Origin: Streptomyces sp. NBC_01210
GTDB lineage: Bacteria > Actinomycetota > Actinomycetes > Streptomycetales > Streptomycetaceae
Direction of reading: 5' to 3'
NCBI RefSeq assembly: GCF_036010325.1
Contig: NZ_CP108549.1
Span: forward strand, 558,001 to 622,000
Length of the DNA: 64,000 nt
Below the pieces are notes generated by a model. It did not search any database. It worked only from the letters and a program-made list of their open reading frames with translations, and was not told where the DNA came from. Both the position numbers and the translations under genes were made by a program. Numbering within the stretch: the first letter of the stretch is position 1; each line of letters opens with the position of its first letter. Shown here in pieces: positions 26,888-35,797 of the stretch.

Positions 26888-27955
26888 TCAGCTTGTGCGC
26901 TCCACGTCCTTGTGCTCCGGGCCACCGAGCACGACCTTGAGCGCACCCGTGTCGGCCGCGCGTGAGAACACGTCGTACGCCTCCTCGATCTGTCCCAGTT
27001 CGAAGCGATGGGTCGCGATCGCAGCCGCGGGCAGTCGACCGGCAGCCAGCATGCCCAGCAGAACCGGTGTGGAGTAGGTGTCCACCAGGCCGGTCCTGAT
27101 CGTCACGTTCTTGATCCAGAGGTCTTCCAGGTGGAGCGTGGCGGGTTTGCCGTGTACGCCCACGTTGGCCACATGGCCTCCCGGCCGTACCACACGCGTG
27201 CAGAGTTCAAAGCTTTCCGGTACTCCGACGGCCTCGATGGCCACATCGGCCCCGAGCCCCTCGGTCAGATCCGAGACCAGCTGCTCAGGGTCTTCCGCCG
27301 CGTTGACGACGGCGTCCGCACCGAGTTCGCGGGCGGCATCCAGCCGCGACTTGGCCAGGTCCACCGCGATGATCCTGCCGGGCGAGAACAGCCGTGCCGT
27401 GGCGATGGTGGCGAGCCCGATGGGGCCGGCTCCCACGACCACGACGGTGTCGCCGGGCCGGACTCCTCCGTTGAGGACGCCCACCTCGTACGCAGTGGGG
27501 AAGATGTCGGACAGCAACACGGCGTCGCTGCTGCTCACTGCTGCGGGCAGCGGATGGACGGAGAAATCGGCGAAGGGAACGCGTACGTACTCGGCCTGCG
27601 TGCCGTTGATCAAGTGGCCGAGCACCCATCCCCCGTTGCCCCGGCACTGCCCGTACATCTGCTCGCGGCAGTAGCGGCAGCGGCCGCAGGGGGAGATGCA
27701 GGAGACGAGCACCCGGTCGCCGGGGCGGACCGTGCCGACATCGCTTCCCGCCTCGACGACCTCGCCGACGGCCTCGTGCCCGAGGACGGTCCCCGGGGTC
27801 ACTTCGGGCACGTCGCCCTTGAGGATGTGCAGGTCTGTTCCGCAGATGGTCGTGGTGTCGATGCGGACGACGATGTCCGTGGGCTCTTGGATGCCCGGAT
27901 CTGCCACCTTGTCCCAAGAGGCCTGGCCGGGGCCGTGGAAAACGAGTGCCTTCAT
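26888..27955 (-). CDS. Zinc-dependent alcohol dehydrogenase
   Basis: 355 residues. Catalytic-zinc ligands are visible in TTICGTDLH and GHEAVG. The structural zinc site is the four-cysteine lobe CGRCRYCREQMYGQC. NAD(P) is bound at VVVGAGPIGLATIATA. The likely reaction is reversible oxidation of a small alcohol or reduction of an aldehyde, perhaps to dispose of reducing power under low oxygen; that is inferred from context. GAGGAGAGG precedes the ATG. It is divergent from the cNMP-binding gene, with paired boxes in between (28034-28070). Confidence 0.93.
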   Translation of the reverse strand: MKALVFHGPGQASWDKVADPGIQEPTDIVVRIDTTTICGTDLHILKGDVPEVTPGTVLGHEAVGEVVEAGSDVGTVRPGDRVLVSCISPCGRCRYCREQMYGQCRGNGGWVLGHLINGTQAEYVRVPFADFSVHPLPAAVSSSDAVLLSDIFPTAYEVGVLNGGVRPGDTVVVVGAGPIGLATIATARLFSPGRIIAVDLAKSRLDAARELGADAVVNAAEDPEQLVSDLTEGLGADVAIEAVGVPESFELCTRVVRPGGHVANVGVHGKPATLHLEDLWIKNVTIRTGLVDTYSTPVLLGMLAAGRLPAAAIATHRFELGQIEEAYDVFSRAADTGALKVVLGGPEHKDVERTS

Positions 27956-28033
27956 GACGTTCCTCTCCTCAGCTGTCCGATGTGTGCCTGTTGTCTCTCC
28001 CCCAGCCTGTGGTGGAGAGACAACAGACGCACA

Positions 28034-28070
28034 GGGGCCGATCGGTCCCTCGGTGGGGGTTCACCGGCCC
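28034..28070. promoter_or_regulatory. Paired DevR/OsdR-like boxes between alcohol dehydrogenase and cNMP-binding genes
   Basis: GGGGCCGATCGGTCCC (28034-28049) is an almost perfect dyad, flanked by A and T that extend the symmetry. GGGGGTTCACCGGCCC (28055-28070) starts 21 bases later. The pair lies 79 bases from the alcohol dehydrogenase ATG and 177 bases from the cNMP-binding protein ATG. Confidence 0.65.
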
Positions 28071-28246
28071 GATCGGCACAAGGTCGTGCCTCGCTCCGGA
28101 GAACGCGTCTTGGCGTGCTGAAACAGGGCCGTCCGGCCCAGGTGCAGGGCCGCCAGGCCTCTGCCGCCTGGCCCGCTTCCCGTCCACGCTGTGGACAAGG
28201 AACGAACCCCGGACCGCGCACACGGCCCCGAGGGACGGAGACAGCA

Positions 28247-28714
28247 ATGACCACGGTGCCCCCACTGCTGAACGTCCTGCCGCCCGAAGCCCGCGGCAGG
28301 CTGATGGAGCTCGCCCTGGAGACAAACTTCCCGGCAGGCGCCCGCATCTTCGAGGAGGGCGCCCGCGCGGACCGCTTCTGGATCATTCTCAATGGAACCG
28401 TCGCCCTCGACCTGCACGTTCCGGGACGCCGCGCCGCCGTCGTGGACCACCTTGGCCCCGGCGATCTGCTGGGCTGGTCCTGGCTCTTTCCCCCACGCAG
28501 CTGGCATCTCGGTGCCGCGGCGGGCAGCCCCGTCCGGGCACTGGAATTCGACGCTGTGAAGGTGCGTGCCCTGTGCGACGAGGACTGGGAGCTCGGCCAG
28601 GCGCTCACTCTCCGCATCGCCGAGGTGATCGCCAACCGGCTCCAGTCCGCGCGCGGTCGCCTGCTCGACCTGTACGGGCCCGCCGGCGGCGCAACCACGC
28701 GCCTCGCGCGCTGA
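28247..28714 (+). CDS. Cyclic-nucleotide-binding domain protein without DNA-binding domain
   Basis: 155 residues: a single Crp-type beta-roll (NFPAGARIFEEGARADRFWI, VVDHLGPGDLLGWSWLFPP) ending in a helix (LTLRIAEVIANRLQSARGRL). The C-terminal HTH of Crp/Fnr regulators is absent. It resembles the small cNMP-domain proteins found in Streptomyces dormancy loci and may act as a sensor or adaptor. The ATG follows GGACGGAG. It is immediately upstream of the response regulator gene on the same strand. Confidence 0.86.
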   Translation: MTTVPPLLNVLPPEARGRLMELALETNFPAGARIFEEGARADRFWIILNGTVALDLHVPGRRAAVVDHLGPGDLLGWSWLFPPRSWHLGAAAGSPVRALEFDAVKVRALCDEDWELGQALTLRIAEVIANRLQSARGRLLDLYGPAGGATTRLAR

Positions 28715-28807
28715 GGCCACACGCGCCCGGCCGGCTCGTTCAGCAGTGGTACGGGGGGCCCGTGTGAGTCAGGATCCATGGGGGGACAACGCGGCAAGGA
28801 TCAGACA

Positions 28808-29536
28808 ATGGCCGAGTCACGAACGTTCTCGAACGAGACACCGATCAGGGTGTTCCTTCTGGACGACCACGAAGTCGTCAGGCGTGGCCTTCACGATCTC
28901 CTTGGCGGAGAGCCGGACATCACCGTGGTCGGAGAAGCCGCCACCGTCGACCACGCCCTCGCTCGAGGGCCTGCCCTGCGGCCCGATGTGGCCATTCTCG
29001 ACGTACGCCTGCCGGACGGCGACGGCATCACAGTGTGCAGGGAACTGCGCTCACGCATGCCCGAGCTGGCCTGCCTCATGCTGACGTCGTTCGACGACGA
29101 CGACGCGCTGCTGGACGCGATCATGGCGGGCGCCGCCGGGTACGTCCTGAAACAGATCCAGGGCTCGGACCTCGTCACAGCTGTCCGCACCGTCGCAGCC
29201 GGGCAGTCCATGCTCGATCCGGCCACCACCACGAGGCTCATGCAGTCCCTGCGCCACGACGAGACCGCTCAGGAGCCCGAGAATTCGGCGCTGTCCGCGC
29301 TCTCCCCGCGCGAACACCAGATCCTGGACCTGATCGGCGAAGGAATGACCAACCGCCAGATCGGCTCGCAACTCTTCCTCTCCGAGAAGACGGTGAAGAA
29401 CCACATCTCGCGGCTGCTGTCCAAGCTCGGCGTCGAGCGGCGCATTCAGGCGGCCGTCATGGCCACTCAGGTGCATGGGCGCCCGGGACCGGAGACACAC
29501 GGGCACCACGACCGAGGGCCGGACGAATACCCGTGA
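28808..29536 (+). CDS. NarL/DevR-type response regulator (OsdR-like)
   Basis: 242 residues. The receiver domain has acidic residues LLDDHE, phosphoacceptor Asp65 in VAILDVRLPDGDG, and the conserved Lys in GYVLKQIQG. The C-terminal LuxR-type HTH reads LSPREHQILDLIGEGMTNRQ and LSEKTVKNHISRLLSKLGV. Sequence and context (GAF-GAF kinase next door, universal stress genes around) fit the DevR/DosR and Streptomyces OsdR group, which activate dormancy genes under hypoxia. The paired boxes in this island are its most plausible targets. The ATG at 28808 follows AAGGA; the stretch from 28778 is unlikely to be translated. Confidence 0.9.
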   Translation: MAESRTFSNETPIRVFLLDDHEVVRRGLHDLLGGEPDITVVGEAATVDHALARGPALRPDVAILDVRLPDGDGITVCRELRSRMPELACLMLTSFDDDDALLDAIMAGAAGYVLKQIQGSDLVTAVRTVAAGQSMLDPATTTRLMQSLRHDETAQEPENSALSALSPREHQILDLIGEGMTNRQIGSQLFLSEKTVKNHISRLLSKLGVERRIQAAVMATQVHGRPGPETHGHHDRGPDEYP

Positions 29537-29653
29537 CTGCTCCCCGCCTCGCCCTCGGCCGCACCGTATTCCTATGGCATGACCGGGGGCACGTCCTATC
29601 GTGGTGTGTGCGGGCTGTGACTCGTCGGTCGGCTCGACTGTGGCGGAGGCTCT

Positions 29654-31384
29654 GTGGAGCGAGAGCACGACCTGGGGACCGAAAACCTTCCGCGGCTCCG
29701 GCTGGACGAGCTGCTGCAGGAGCTGCACGTACGCATCAACGCGATACGCGGCACGCGCGACCGTGTCCATGGCCTGCTGGAAGCCGTACTGTCGGTCGGA
29801 CGCGAACTCGATCTCCCGCAGGTTTTGCGGAGGATCGTGGAAGCCGCGGTGGTCCTGGTGGACGCCGAGTACGGCGCGCTGGGCGTGATCGGACACGATC
29901 GGAAACTGTCGGAATTCCTGACGGAGGGCATCGATGACGAGCTGAGGGCTCGGATCGGTGATCTGCCGAGTGGTCATGGCATCCTCGGCGAGTTGATCCG
30001 GCACCCCGAGCCTCTGCGCCTGGCGGAGCTGTCCCACCACCCGTCCTCCTACGGCTTTCCGGCGAATCACCCGCCGATGCATTCGTTCCTGGGGGTGCCG
30101 ATCAGGGTGCGGGACAAGGTCTTCGGGAATCTGTATCTCACCGAGAAGCGCAGTGCGAAGGAGTTCGACGCCGAGGACGAGGCGGTGCTCTCCACCCTGG
30201 CTGTCGCTGCTGGAGTGGCGATCGAGAACGCCCGGCTGTACGAGGAGGCGCGGCTCCGGGAGCAGTGGCTGGCGGCGAGCGCGGAAGTGACGAGCCGCCT
30301 CCTTTCCGGGGCGTCCAGGGCGGAGGTCCTTGAGCTGATCGTCGAGCGGGCGCGGCAGCTCGTGTCCGCGGACCTGTGCCTGGTGGCGGTGCCGGCGGAG
30401 GGCGCGGACGGACTGCGTACGGCCGTGGTCGCGGGCAACGAGACACAGGCCCTCAACGGCTCGCTCCTTCCCGGACGAGACGGCTTCGTCGGAGAGGCGT
30501 TCAGTGGGGGCGAGCCAGTCCTGAGCAGCGACATCGAGCACGATCCGCGCGGCGGCGAGGAGAGGCCCCGGTGGGCGGGGCTTGGTCCTGCCGTGGCGGT
30601 GCCGATGGGCACTCGGGGAGGGGAACGTGGCGTGCTGCTGCTGGCCCGCGCTTCCGGCAGTACGGCGTTCGGCCGGGAGGAGTCGGCGCTCCTGCTCGGG
30701 TTCGCCGGCCAGGCGGCGCTGGCGATGGAGCTTGCGGAACGACGCAGCGACGCCGAACAGGTCGCCCTCCTGGAGGATCGCGACCGGATCGCACGCGACC
30801 TCCACGACCTGGCCATCCAACGGCTGTTCGCAACGGGTATGACACTCCAGAGCGCCCAGAGATTCGTCGAGCATCCGGAGGCCGTCGAACGCCTTGGGCG
30901 TGCGGTGGGGGACCTGGACGACACCATCAAGATCATCCGGTCGACGATCTTCGGGCTCAGGACCCATGACGCGGAGCCCGGTGGACGAGGGGTGCGCCGA
31001 CGTCTTGCCGCGGAAGTGGCGGCAGCTGCCCTGACGCTGGGGTTCACACCTTCGGTGCGACTGGAGGGACTGGTCGACACCGATGTTCCCGGGCGGATCG
31101 CCGACCACGCGATCGCTGTCGTTGCCGAGGCGCTCAGCAATGCGGCCAGGCACGCGGAAGCGGGATCCGTCGACCTGCATCTCGTCGCGGCAGGCGGCGA
31201 ACTGACTCTGACCGTGACGGATGACGGCGTCGGCATTCCGGACGGCGTGGCTCGCAGCGGGCTGAAGAACATCGAAGAACGGGCTGCGGCCCTGGGCGGT
31301 TCCTTCGTGCAGGAGGTACCACCGGGCGGAGGCACGCGGCTGATCTGGTGTGTCCCGTTGCCCGGCGTGAAAGCTGCGCCCTGA
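29654..31384 (+). CDS. GAF-GAF sensor histidine kinase (DevS/OsdK-like)
   Basis: 576 residues from GTG at 29654 (GGAGG 4-5 bases upstream). GAF 1 (about 45-195) contains GFPANHPPMHSFLGVPIRV. In mycobacterial DosS/DosT the heme-ligand His lies in the same motif, so His139 is the expected heme iron ligand. GAF 2 spans about 210-365. The HisKA_3 dimerisation domain carries His384 in ARDLHDLAIQRLFATGM. The ATPase domain has EALSNAARHAEA and DDGVGIP. It is therefore a candidate oxygen/NO/redox sensor that phosphorylates the upstream regulator. The genes are 117 bases apart on the same strand. Confidence 0.9.
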   Translation: MEREHDLGTENLPRLRLDELLQELHVRINAIRGTRDRVHGLLEAVLSVGRELDLPQVLRRIVEAAVVLVDAEYGALGVIGHDRKLSEFLTEGIDDELRARIGDLPSGHGILGELIRHPEPLRLAELSHHPSSYGFPANHPPMHSFLGVPIRVRDKVFGNLYLTEKRSAKEFDAEDEAVLSTLAVAAGVAIENARLYEEARLREQWLAASAEVTSRLLSGASRAEVLELIVERARQLVSADLCLVAVPAEGADGLRTAVVAGNETQALNGSLLPGRDGFVGEAFSGGEPVLSSDIEHDPRGGEERPRWAGLGPAVAVPMGTRGGERGVLLLARASGSTAFGREESALLLGFAGQAALAMELAERRSDAEQVALLEDRDRIARDLHDLAIQRLFATGMTLQSAQRFVEHPEAVERLGRAVGDLDDTIKIIRSTIFGLRTHDAEPGGRGVRRRLAAEVAAAALTLGFTPSVRLEGLVDTDVPGRIADHAIAVVAEALSNAARHAEAGSVDLHLVAAGGELTLTVTDDGVGIPDGVARSGLKNIEERAAALGGSFVQEVPPGGGTRLIWCVPLPGVKAAP

Positions 31385-31406
31385 CCGGTGTCAGCCGGAA
31401 AGGCCC

Positions 31407-31422
31407 AGGGCCCGATGGGCCC
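31407..31422. promoter_or_regulatory. Single DevR/OsdR-like box or short hairpin after the kinase gene
   Basis: AGGGCCCGATGGGCCC has the same 16-base pattern as the paired boxes but stands alone, 23 bases after the kinase stop. It could instead form a short hairpin (GGGCCC/GGGCCC) acting as terminator. Confidence 0.35.
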
Positions 31423-31426
31423 GGCA

Positions 31427-31608
31427 GCCGCAGCATCGAGATCACCGGCGACGTCGCCCTGGTACGCCAGGAGTTCAGCATGAACTTCACGAACTCCTCC
31501 GCGACCGAGGCCATCGACGTATTCTCCTGCGCACGCGTCGGTAGCGCCCGGAGCATCATCAGCGTCCTCAGCGACACGCAGCCCAAGTCCCGCCCGAGAC
31601 GGCCCTGA
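31427..31608 (+). pseudogene. Possible remnant of a small SnoaL-like protein
   Basis: The frame reads IEITGDVALVRQEFSMNF followed by ATEAIDVFS and IISVLSD before a stop at 31608. This faintly resembles the second half of a SnoaL/ketosteroid-isomerase-type fold (GDVALVR..., then a short strand ending in II). There is no plausible start or N-terminal half. Weak evidence. Confidence 0.25.
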
Positions 31609-32176
31609 TCTGCGTGAGCGATACGTGAGCGAATGGGCGGCACCCAACGGACCGGGCGTCACCTCCGGAGAGCACGATGCGTATCTGAGATCGCGGTCAG
31701 CGCGGCGGTCAACTGCTCGTCGAGGAACTCCGTTGTCTCGGGGTCTCCCTGCATGGCTCGCCTCCCTGCTCCTGGCCGGGTGGGCACGAAGAGACGCCGC
31801 ACCGGCGGCCGCCCGCATACGGACATCGATTCACCGGACAAGTCCGACTTCCAGGAAGGGCGCACCTACCCGCGATCCCGAGCGGCAACGGCCACCACAT
31901 GGCTCACACGTCGCCGCTCCTTACCGTCCGACGCGCGGCGGCCGAGCGGGAGCCGACCAGGAGCAGGCACAGCACCGCGACTCCCGACAAGGCGGCTCTC
32001 GGGTTGAGCGAAGAGGGGAAACGAGCGCGGCGAGCGACCGTGCCCCGTGCTCGCGCCATCGTGCCCACCCGCACCCCCGACGTCAGCCGCCGTGTCCCGG
32101 AGAACCGATGAGACTCATGATCCGGCGGACAGGGCCCCGCCTGCAGCGGCCGGGGCCAAGCGCACGGCCGGCCGCT
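31609..32176. other. Mostly empty region with one possible small minus-strand ORF
   Basis: About 570 bases of mixed codon use. The only item with a good signal is a 31-codon minus-strand frame at 31659-31754 (MQGDPETTEFLDEQLTAALT...) whose ATG follows GGGAGG by 7 bases. It could be a real micro-protein or the front of a deleted gene. Nothing else was recognised. Confidence 0.35.
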
Positions 32177-32941
32177 TCAAGGGGTAGGGATGCCGCCGGG
32201 GCGGGCCGGGAGGCCGAAGCGTACCGGGACGCCCGGCGAATACAGCACGCTCACCGGCTCCCCCGCCGGTTCGGGCAGTCCTGCGGCCGCCACCAGGTCC
32301 TGGTCGCACTCGATCAGATCGGCACGGTGCAGGGGCCAGCGCGGATGCGTGTTCGGCAGGTACACCGACCGTCCGAAAAACGTGTTGTGCATGCCCCAGC
32401 GTGCGGTCAGGAAGTGTTCGAGCTCGCTGGGGGTCTCGACGCGCTCGCCGATCCGCAGAGCAATACGGCTGTGCGCGCCTCGCGGCCCTGGCCAGCGCCG
32501 CGTGCTGGTGTAGGTGAGTGTGTCGCCGTCGCGCCGGATCGCCATCCGGGACCACAGGTACGGCAGCCGGAACAGCGTACGCGCGACCGCCACCGGGATC
32601 AGCCGGGAGGCATCGAGCGATCGGAAGACCACCCCTCGGCGCCCATGGGCATCCCTCGAGTAGAGACGGACATTCGTCTCGGGGAAGGTACCCAGATAAG
32701 GGACGCCGGGGAGGCGGAACCAGCCGACCCGGTGCATCCGGAAGGCGACGAGTCCGATGTAGGTGACCCCATGGAGCGTGTCGGGAACGGTCTCGGCCGG
32801 CAGGAGCGGTGCCACGTCTGCCGGATCGGCGGCCCAGTGCAGGAATGCCAGGTCCAGCCAGGACTGGGTCAGCAGGGGGCTTACCCCGGGGTGGGGTGAG
32901 TCGGCCGTTATGGATTGGGGAGCACGGGGCGTGGGCGGCAC
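32177..32941 (-). CDS. DUF2071 / YqjF-family protein
   Basis: 254 residues. It matches the DUF2071 (YqjF) pattern: LTQSWLDLAFLHWAADPADV near the N-terminus, YIGLVAFRMHRVGW, PETNVRLYSRDAHGRRGVVF and a C-terminal HRADLIECDQDLVAAAGLP. The family adopts an acetoacetate-decarboxylase-like fold, but its function is not established. It lies 130 bases downstream of the srsC-like gene on the same strand and might be a late gene of that operon, though spacing suggests its own promoter. Confidence 0.85.
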   Translation of the reverse strand: MPPTPRAPQSITADSPHPGVSPLLTQSWLDLAFLHWAADPADVAPLLPAETVPDTLHGVTYIGLVAFRMHRVGWFRLPGVPYLGTFPETNVRLYSRDAHGRRGVVFRSLDASRLIPVAVARTLFRLPYLWSRMAIRRDGDTLTYTSTRRWPGPRGAHSRIALRIGERVETPSELEHFLTARWGMHNTFFGRSVYLPNTHPRWPLHRADLIECDQDLVAAAGLPEPAGEPVSVLYSPGVPVRFGLPARPGGIPTP

Positions 32942-33071
32942 CCTTTCAGCATCGCAGAGTCCACTCCGCGGCCATGCGGAGGGGGCCTCGATCCGAGTAC
33001 GGGACGAGGGGGCGAGGACGCCGAGGACGCCGAGGACGGCAAGATGGCACGGCAGACGTCGGCTGCCGTAC

Positions 33072-34085
33072 CTACTGCAATGCGTGTACCACCGCTGTGA
33101 AGGCCGCCGGCGCGCGGTGAGCGGCAGGGACGATCAGACGTGCTGTGGCGGGGTACCGAGCCGCTCTCAGCAGGCCCTCGGTCAGCAGCCGGTGACGTCT
33201 CGTCAGCCGTGCCCACTGCGCGGGATACGCCTGAGGCCGGACAGCGGCCAGGCACCTGACCGCCGCCGCGGCCGTCGCCATGGCCAGTGCGATGCCTTCG
33301 CCCGTCAGAGCGTCGACATAGCCCGCCGCGTCACCGACCAACAGGGCACGTCCGGCCCGCTGACTCCGCGCCCGCTGCCGCAACGGCCCGGCGCCGCGCA
33401 CCGAATTCGCCCCGCGGCCCCCGAGTACAGCGGCGAGAGCGGGAAACGCCGTCAGGTGCTCGTCGTAGGAACAACGGTCGCGGCTGAGTACGGCGACGCC
33501 CACCAGGTTGTCCCCGACCGGCGTCACATACGCCTCGCTGTGGCGGGACCAGTGGACCTCCACGAAGTCGGTCCACGGGGCGATGCGGTAGTGGCGGCGC
33601 ATGCCGTATCGCCGCGATGCACCCCCGGGACGGTCCAGGCCGAGCTCCCGGCGTAGCGGAGAATGCAGGCCGTCGGCGGCGATCAGCCACCGCGCCGTCA
33701 GCCCCGCCGCGCTGACACGGTCGTGGGCCTGGCGGATCTCCCCCACCTTGCCCGGAACGATCCGCACCCCGAGTTCCACGGCCCGCTGATACAGGGCGGC
33801 GTGCAGTTCGGTCCGCCGTACGCCGAGTCCGGGGCTGCCATGGAACGTTGCCTCCGCGCGACGGGCGCCCGCGAGGTAGCGGATCCCGCGCAGGTCGTGG
33901 CCGGACACCTCGACACCCAGCGAACGCAGCGCCGCCACACCGCTGGGCATGATTCCCTCGCCGCAGGCCTTGTCGACGGGAGCGGTGCGGGGCTCGACCA
34001 CGACGGCTTCCATACCCACCCGAGCGGCGTGGATCGCCGCCGCCAGGCCGGCCGGGCCTCCGCCCGCCACCAGGAGGTCGATCAC
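33072..34085 (-). CDS. srsC: FAD-dependent monooxygenase of the phenolic-lipid locus (SrsC-like)
   Basis: 337 residues from GTG at 34085, which overlaps the stop of the methyltransferase gene (GTGA), indicating coupling. The N-terminal dinucleotide fold is LLVAGGGPAGLAAAIHAARV. The second FAD motif is ALLVGDAAGYVDALTGEGIA. A geranylgeranyl-reductase/hydroxylase-type GEGIMPSGVAALRSLGV also fits. In Streptomyces griseus the SrsC flavoprotein hydroxylates alkylresorcinols made by SrsA and methylated by SrsB, giving phenolic or quinone lipids. Same gene order and overlap here support the assignment. Confidence 0.85.
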   Translation of the reverse strand: MIDLLVAGGGPAGLAAAIHAARVGMEAVVVEPRTAPVDKACGEGIMPSGVAALRSLGVEVSGHDLRGIRYLAGARRAEATFHGSPGLGVRRTELHAALYQRAVELGVRIVPGKVGEIRQAHDRVSAAGLTARWLIAADGLHSPLRRELGLDRPGGASRRYGMRRHYRIAPWTDFVEVHWSRHSEAYVTPVGDNLVGVAVLSRDRCSYDEHLTAFPALAAVLGGRGANSVRGAGPLRQRARSQRAGRALLVGDAAGYVDALTGEGIALAMATAAAAVRCLAAVRPQAYPAQWARLTRRHRLLTEGLLRAARYPATARLIVPAAHRAPAAFTAVVHALQ

Positions 34086-34609
34086 GACCGTACGTCCGCT
34101 GCCGCCGCGGAGGCCAGCGCCCCGTCCTCGCACCGGATGCGGACAGCCATGAGCACCGCGTTGAGCACGGTGAAGGCGACGGCAGTCACCCACGCACTGT
34201 GGACCAGCGGCAGCGCCAGCCCCTCGGCGGCGACCGCGACGTAGTTGGGGTGGCGCAGCCATCGATAAGGTCCGTCGGTCACCAGGGGCAGGCCCGGGAC
34301 GACGATGACGCGGGTGTTCCACTGATGTCCGAGCGTACGGATGCACCACCAGCGCAACGTCTGAGCGGCGACGACCACGACCACCATGGTCCAGCCGAAC
34401 AGCGGGAGGAACGGGCGGTCGGCCAGCCAGACTTCGGCGAGGCAGCCCCCCAGCAGGGCGGTGTGCAGGGCGACCATGGCCGGGTAGTGCCCGCTGCCGG
34501 CTTCGATGCCGCCGCGGGCCCGGCTCCAACGGGTATTGCGCAGCGCCACGGCAAGTTCGGCGCAGCGCTCGACCGCGACGGCCAGCACCAGAGCGGTGTA
34601 CCAGATCAT
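34082..34609 (-). CDS. srsB: Isoprenylcysteine carboxyl methyltransferase-family enzyme (SrsB-like)
   Basis: 175 residues with four to five membrane segments (MIWYTALVLAVAVERCAEL, WTMVVVVVAAQTLRWW). The ICMT signature is present: LGHQWNTRVIVVPGLPLV, GPYRWLRHPNYVAV. Integral-membrane SAM methyltransferases of this type O-methylate alkylresorcinols in srs loci. It sits 12 bases after the type III PKS stop and overlaps the flavoprotein gene by 4 bases. Confidence 0.87.
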   Translation of the reverse strand: MIWYTALVLAVAVERCAELAVALRNTRWSRARGGIEAGSGHYPAMVALHTALLGGCLAEVWLADRPFLPLFGWTMVVVVVAAQTLRWWCIRTLGHQWNTRVIVVPGLPLVTDGPYRWLRHPNYVAVAAEGLALPLVHSAWVTAVAFTVLNAVLMAVRIRCEDGALASAAAADVRS

Positions 34610-34621
34610 GCGTCCTCCGAC

Positions 34622-35677
34622 CTACCAGCGCAGCAGTACCAGTTCGCAACAGAAACCGGGGCCCATGGCCATCAGCAGACCGGGCGTTCCCGGTTCGGGC
34701 CGCCTCTGCTCCAGCGTGTCCCGAAGGACATACAGGACCGAGGACGACGACAGGTTCCCCACCTCGGCCAGCGAGCGCCAGGTGACGTCGAGGGCGCCCT
34801 CGGGCAAGGAGAGAACCTCGGAGACGGCTTCCAGGACCTTGGGGCCGCCGGGGTGGCACACCCAGTGGGCCACATCCTTCGGCTTGAGCCCGTGCTCCTC
34901 CAGGAATCCGTGGACGTCGTCGGCGAGATACCGGCGGACGACCGCCGGGACGGCCACGTCCAGCACCACCCTGAAGCCAGAGCTTCGGATGTCCCAGCCC
35001 ATCACCCGTTCGGTGTCCGGGTACATACGGCTGCGGGTGGCCACTACCTCCGGGCCGGCCGTCGACGACCGGCGGTCGCCGACGGCGACCACAGCGGCCG
35101 CCCCGTCGCCGAACAGCCCGGTCGCCACCAGGTTGGCGGGCCTCGCGTCATTGCGCTGGAAGGTGAGGGAGCAGAGTTCGACCGAGAGCAGCACAGCGAC
35201 ATGGTCGGGCCAGCCGAGCAGGTAGTCGTGCAGCCGAGCCACACCGGCCGCCCCGGCGACGCAGCCCAGGCCGAAGATGGGCAGCCGTTTCACATCGGGT
35301 CGCAGGCCGAGACGCCCGACGAGCCGGGCATCGATGGAGGGCGCGGCCACTCCGGTGACGGATGTGAACATCAGCAGGTCCACATCAGCGGGCCGCAGCC
35401 CCGCCGTCCGCAGCGCACCGCGGACGGCCTCGGCACCCAGATCGGCAGCCGCGCCGATGAAGACGTCGTTTGCCGCGCCGAGGCCATCCAGCTCGCAATA
35501 GCACTCCAGCGGCAGCACCATGTGCCGCGTGCGTACCTGCGCGTTCTCGTGAAGGCGATCGAGGGCACGGCGATCGGCGCCCGGTGGCAGGCAGGTGCGG
35601 GCCACCATGTCGGTGATCTCGCCCTGGGTGTGGCGGTACGGTGCCAGGGAGCCGTGAACAGCCGCGATCCGGGTCAT
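34622..35677 (-). CDS. srsA: Type III polyketide synthase (alkylresorcinol synthase, SrsA-like)
   Basis: 351 residues, chalcone-synthase fold. The catalytic triad is complete: Cys139 in GLGCVAGAAG, His275 in WVCHPGGPKVL and Asn308 in GNLSSSSVLYVL. The C-terminal GPGFCCELVLLRW is typical. Operon context (methyltransferase then flavoprotein) matches S. griseus srsABC, where SrsA extends a fatty acyl starter with malonyl units to alkylresorcinols. Starter length cannot be read from sequence. First gene of a three-gene operon. Confidence 0.9.
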   Translation of the reverse strand: MTRIAAVHGSLAPYRHTQGEITDMVARTCLPPGADRRALDRLHENAQVRTRHMVLPLECYCELDGLGAANDVFIGAAADLGAEAVRGALRTAGLRPADVDLLMFTSVTGVAAPSIDARLVGRLGLRPDVKRLPIFGLGCVAGAAGVARLHDYLLGWPDHVAVLLSVELCSLTFQRNDARPANLVATGLFGDGAAAVVAVGDRRSSTAGPEVVATRSRMYPDTERVMGWDIRSSGFRVVLDVAVPAVVRRYLADDVHGFLEEHGLKPKDVAHWVCHPGGPKVLEAVSEVLSLPEGALDVTWRSLAEVGNLSSSSVLYVLRDTLEQRRPEPGTPGLLMAMGPGFCCELVLLRW

Positions 35678-35797
35678 CCCGCTTCCCGCTTCGGAGGCAT
35701 CATGGCCCCATTCCTTGCCCGCAGAAAGGCGGAAGACACCTCAAGTAGCCCGTGCGGCTGTCACACCCGTCCGTCCCGGAATGCCTACCATCGCCCG

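Noticed and set aside
31625..32899. Long plus-strand open frame of 424 codons
   Set aside because: It is antisense to the DUF2071 gene for most of its length, has no family resemblance, and its codon bias is that of a shadow frame.
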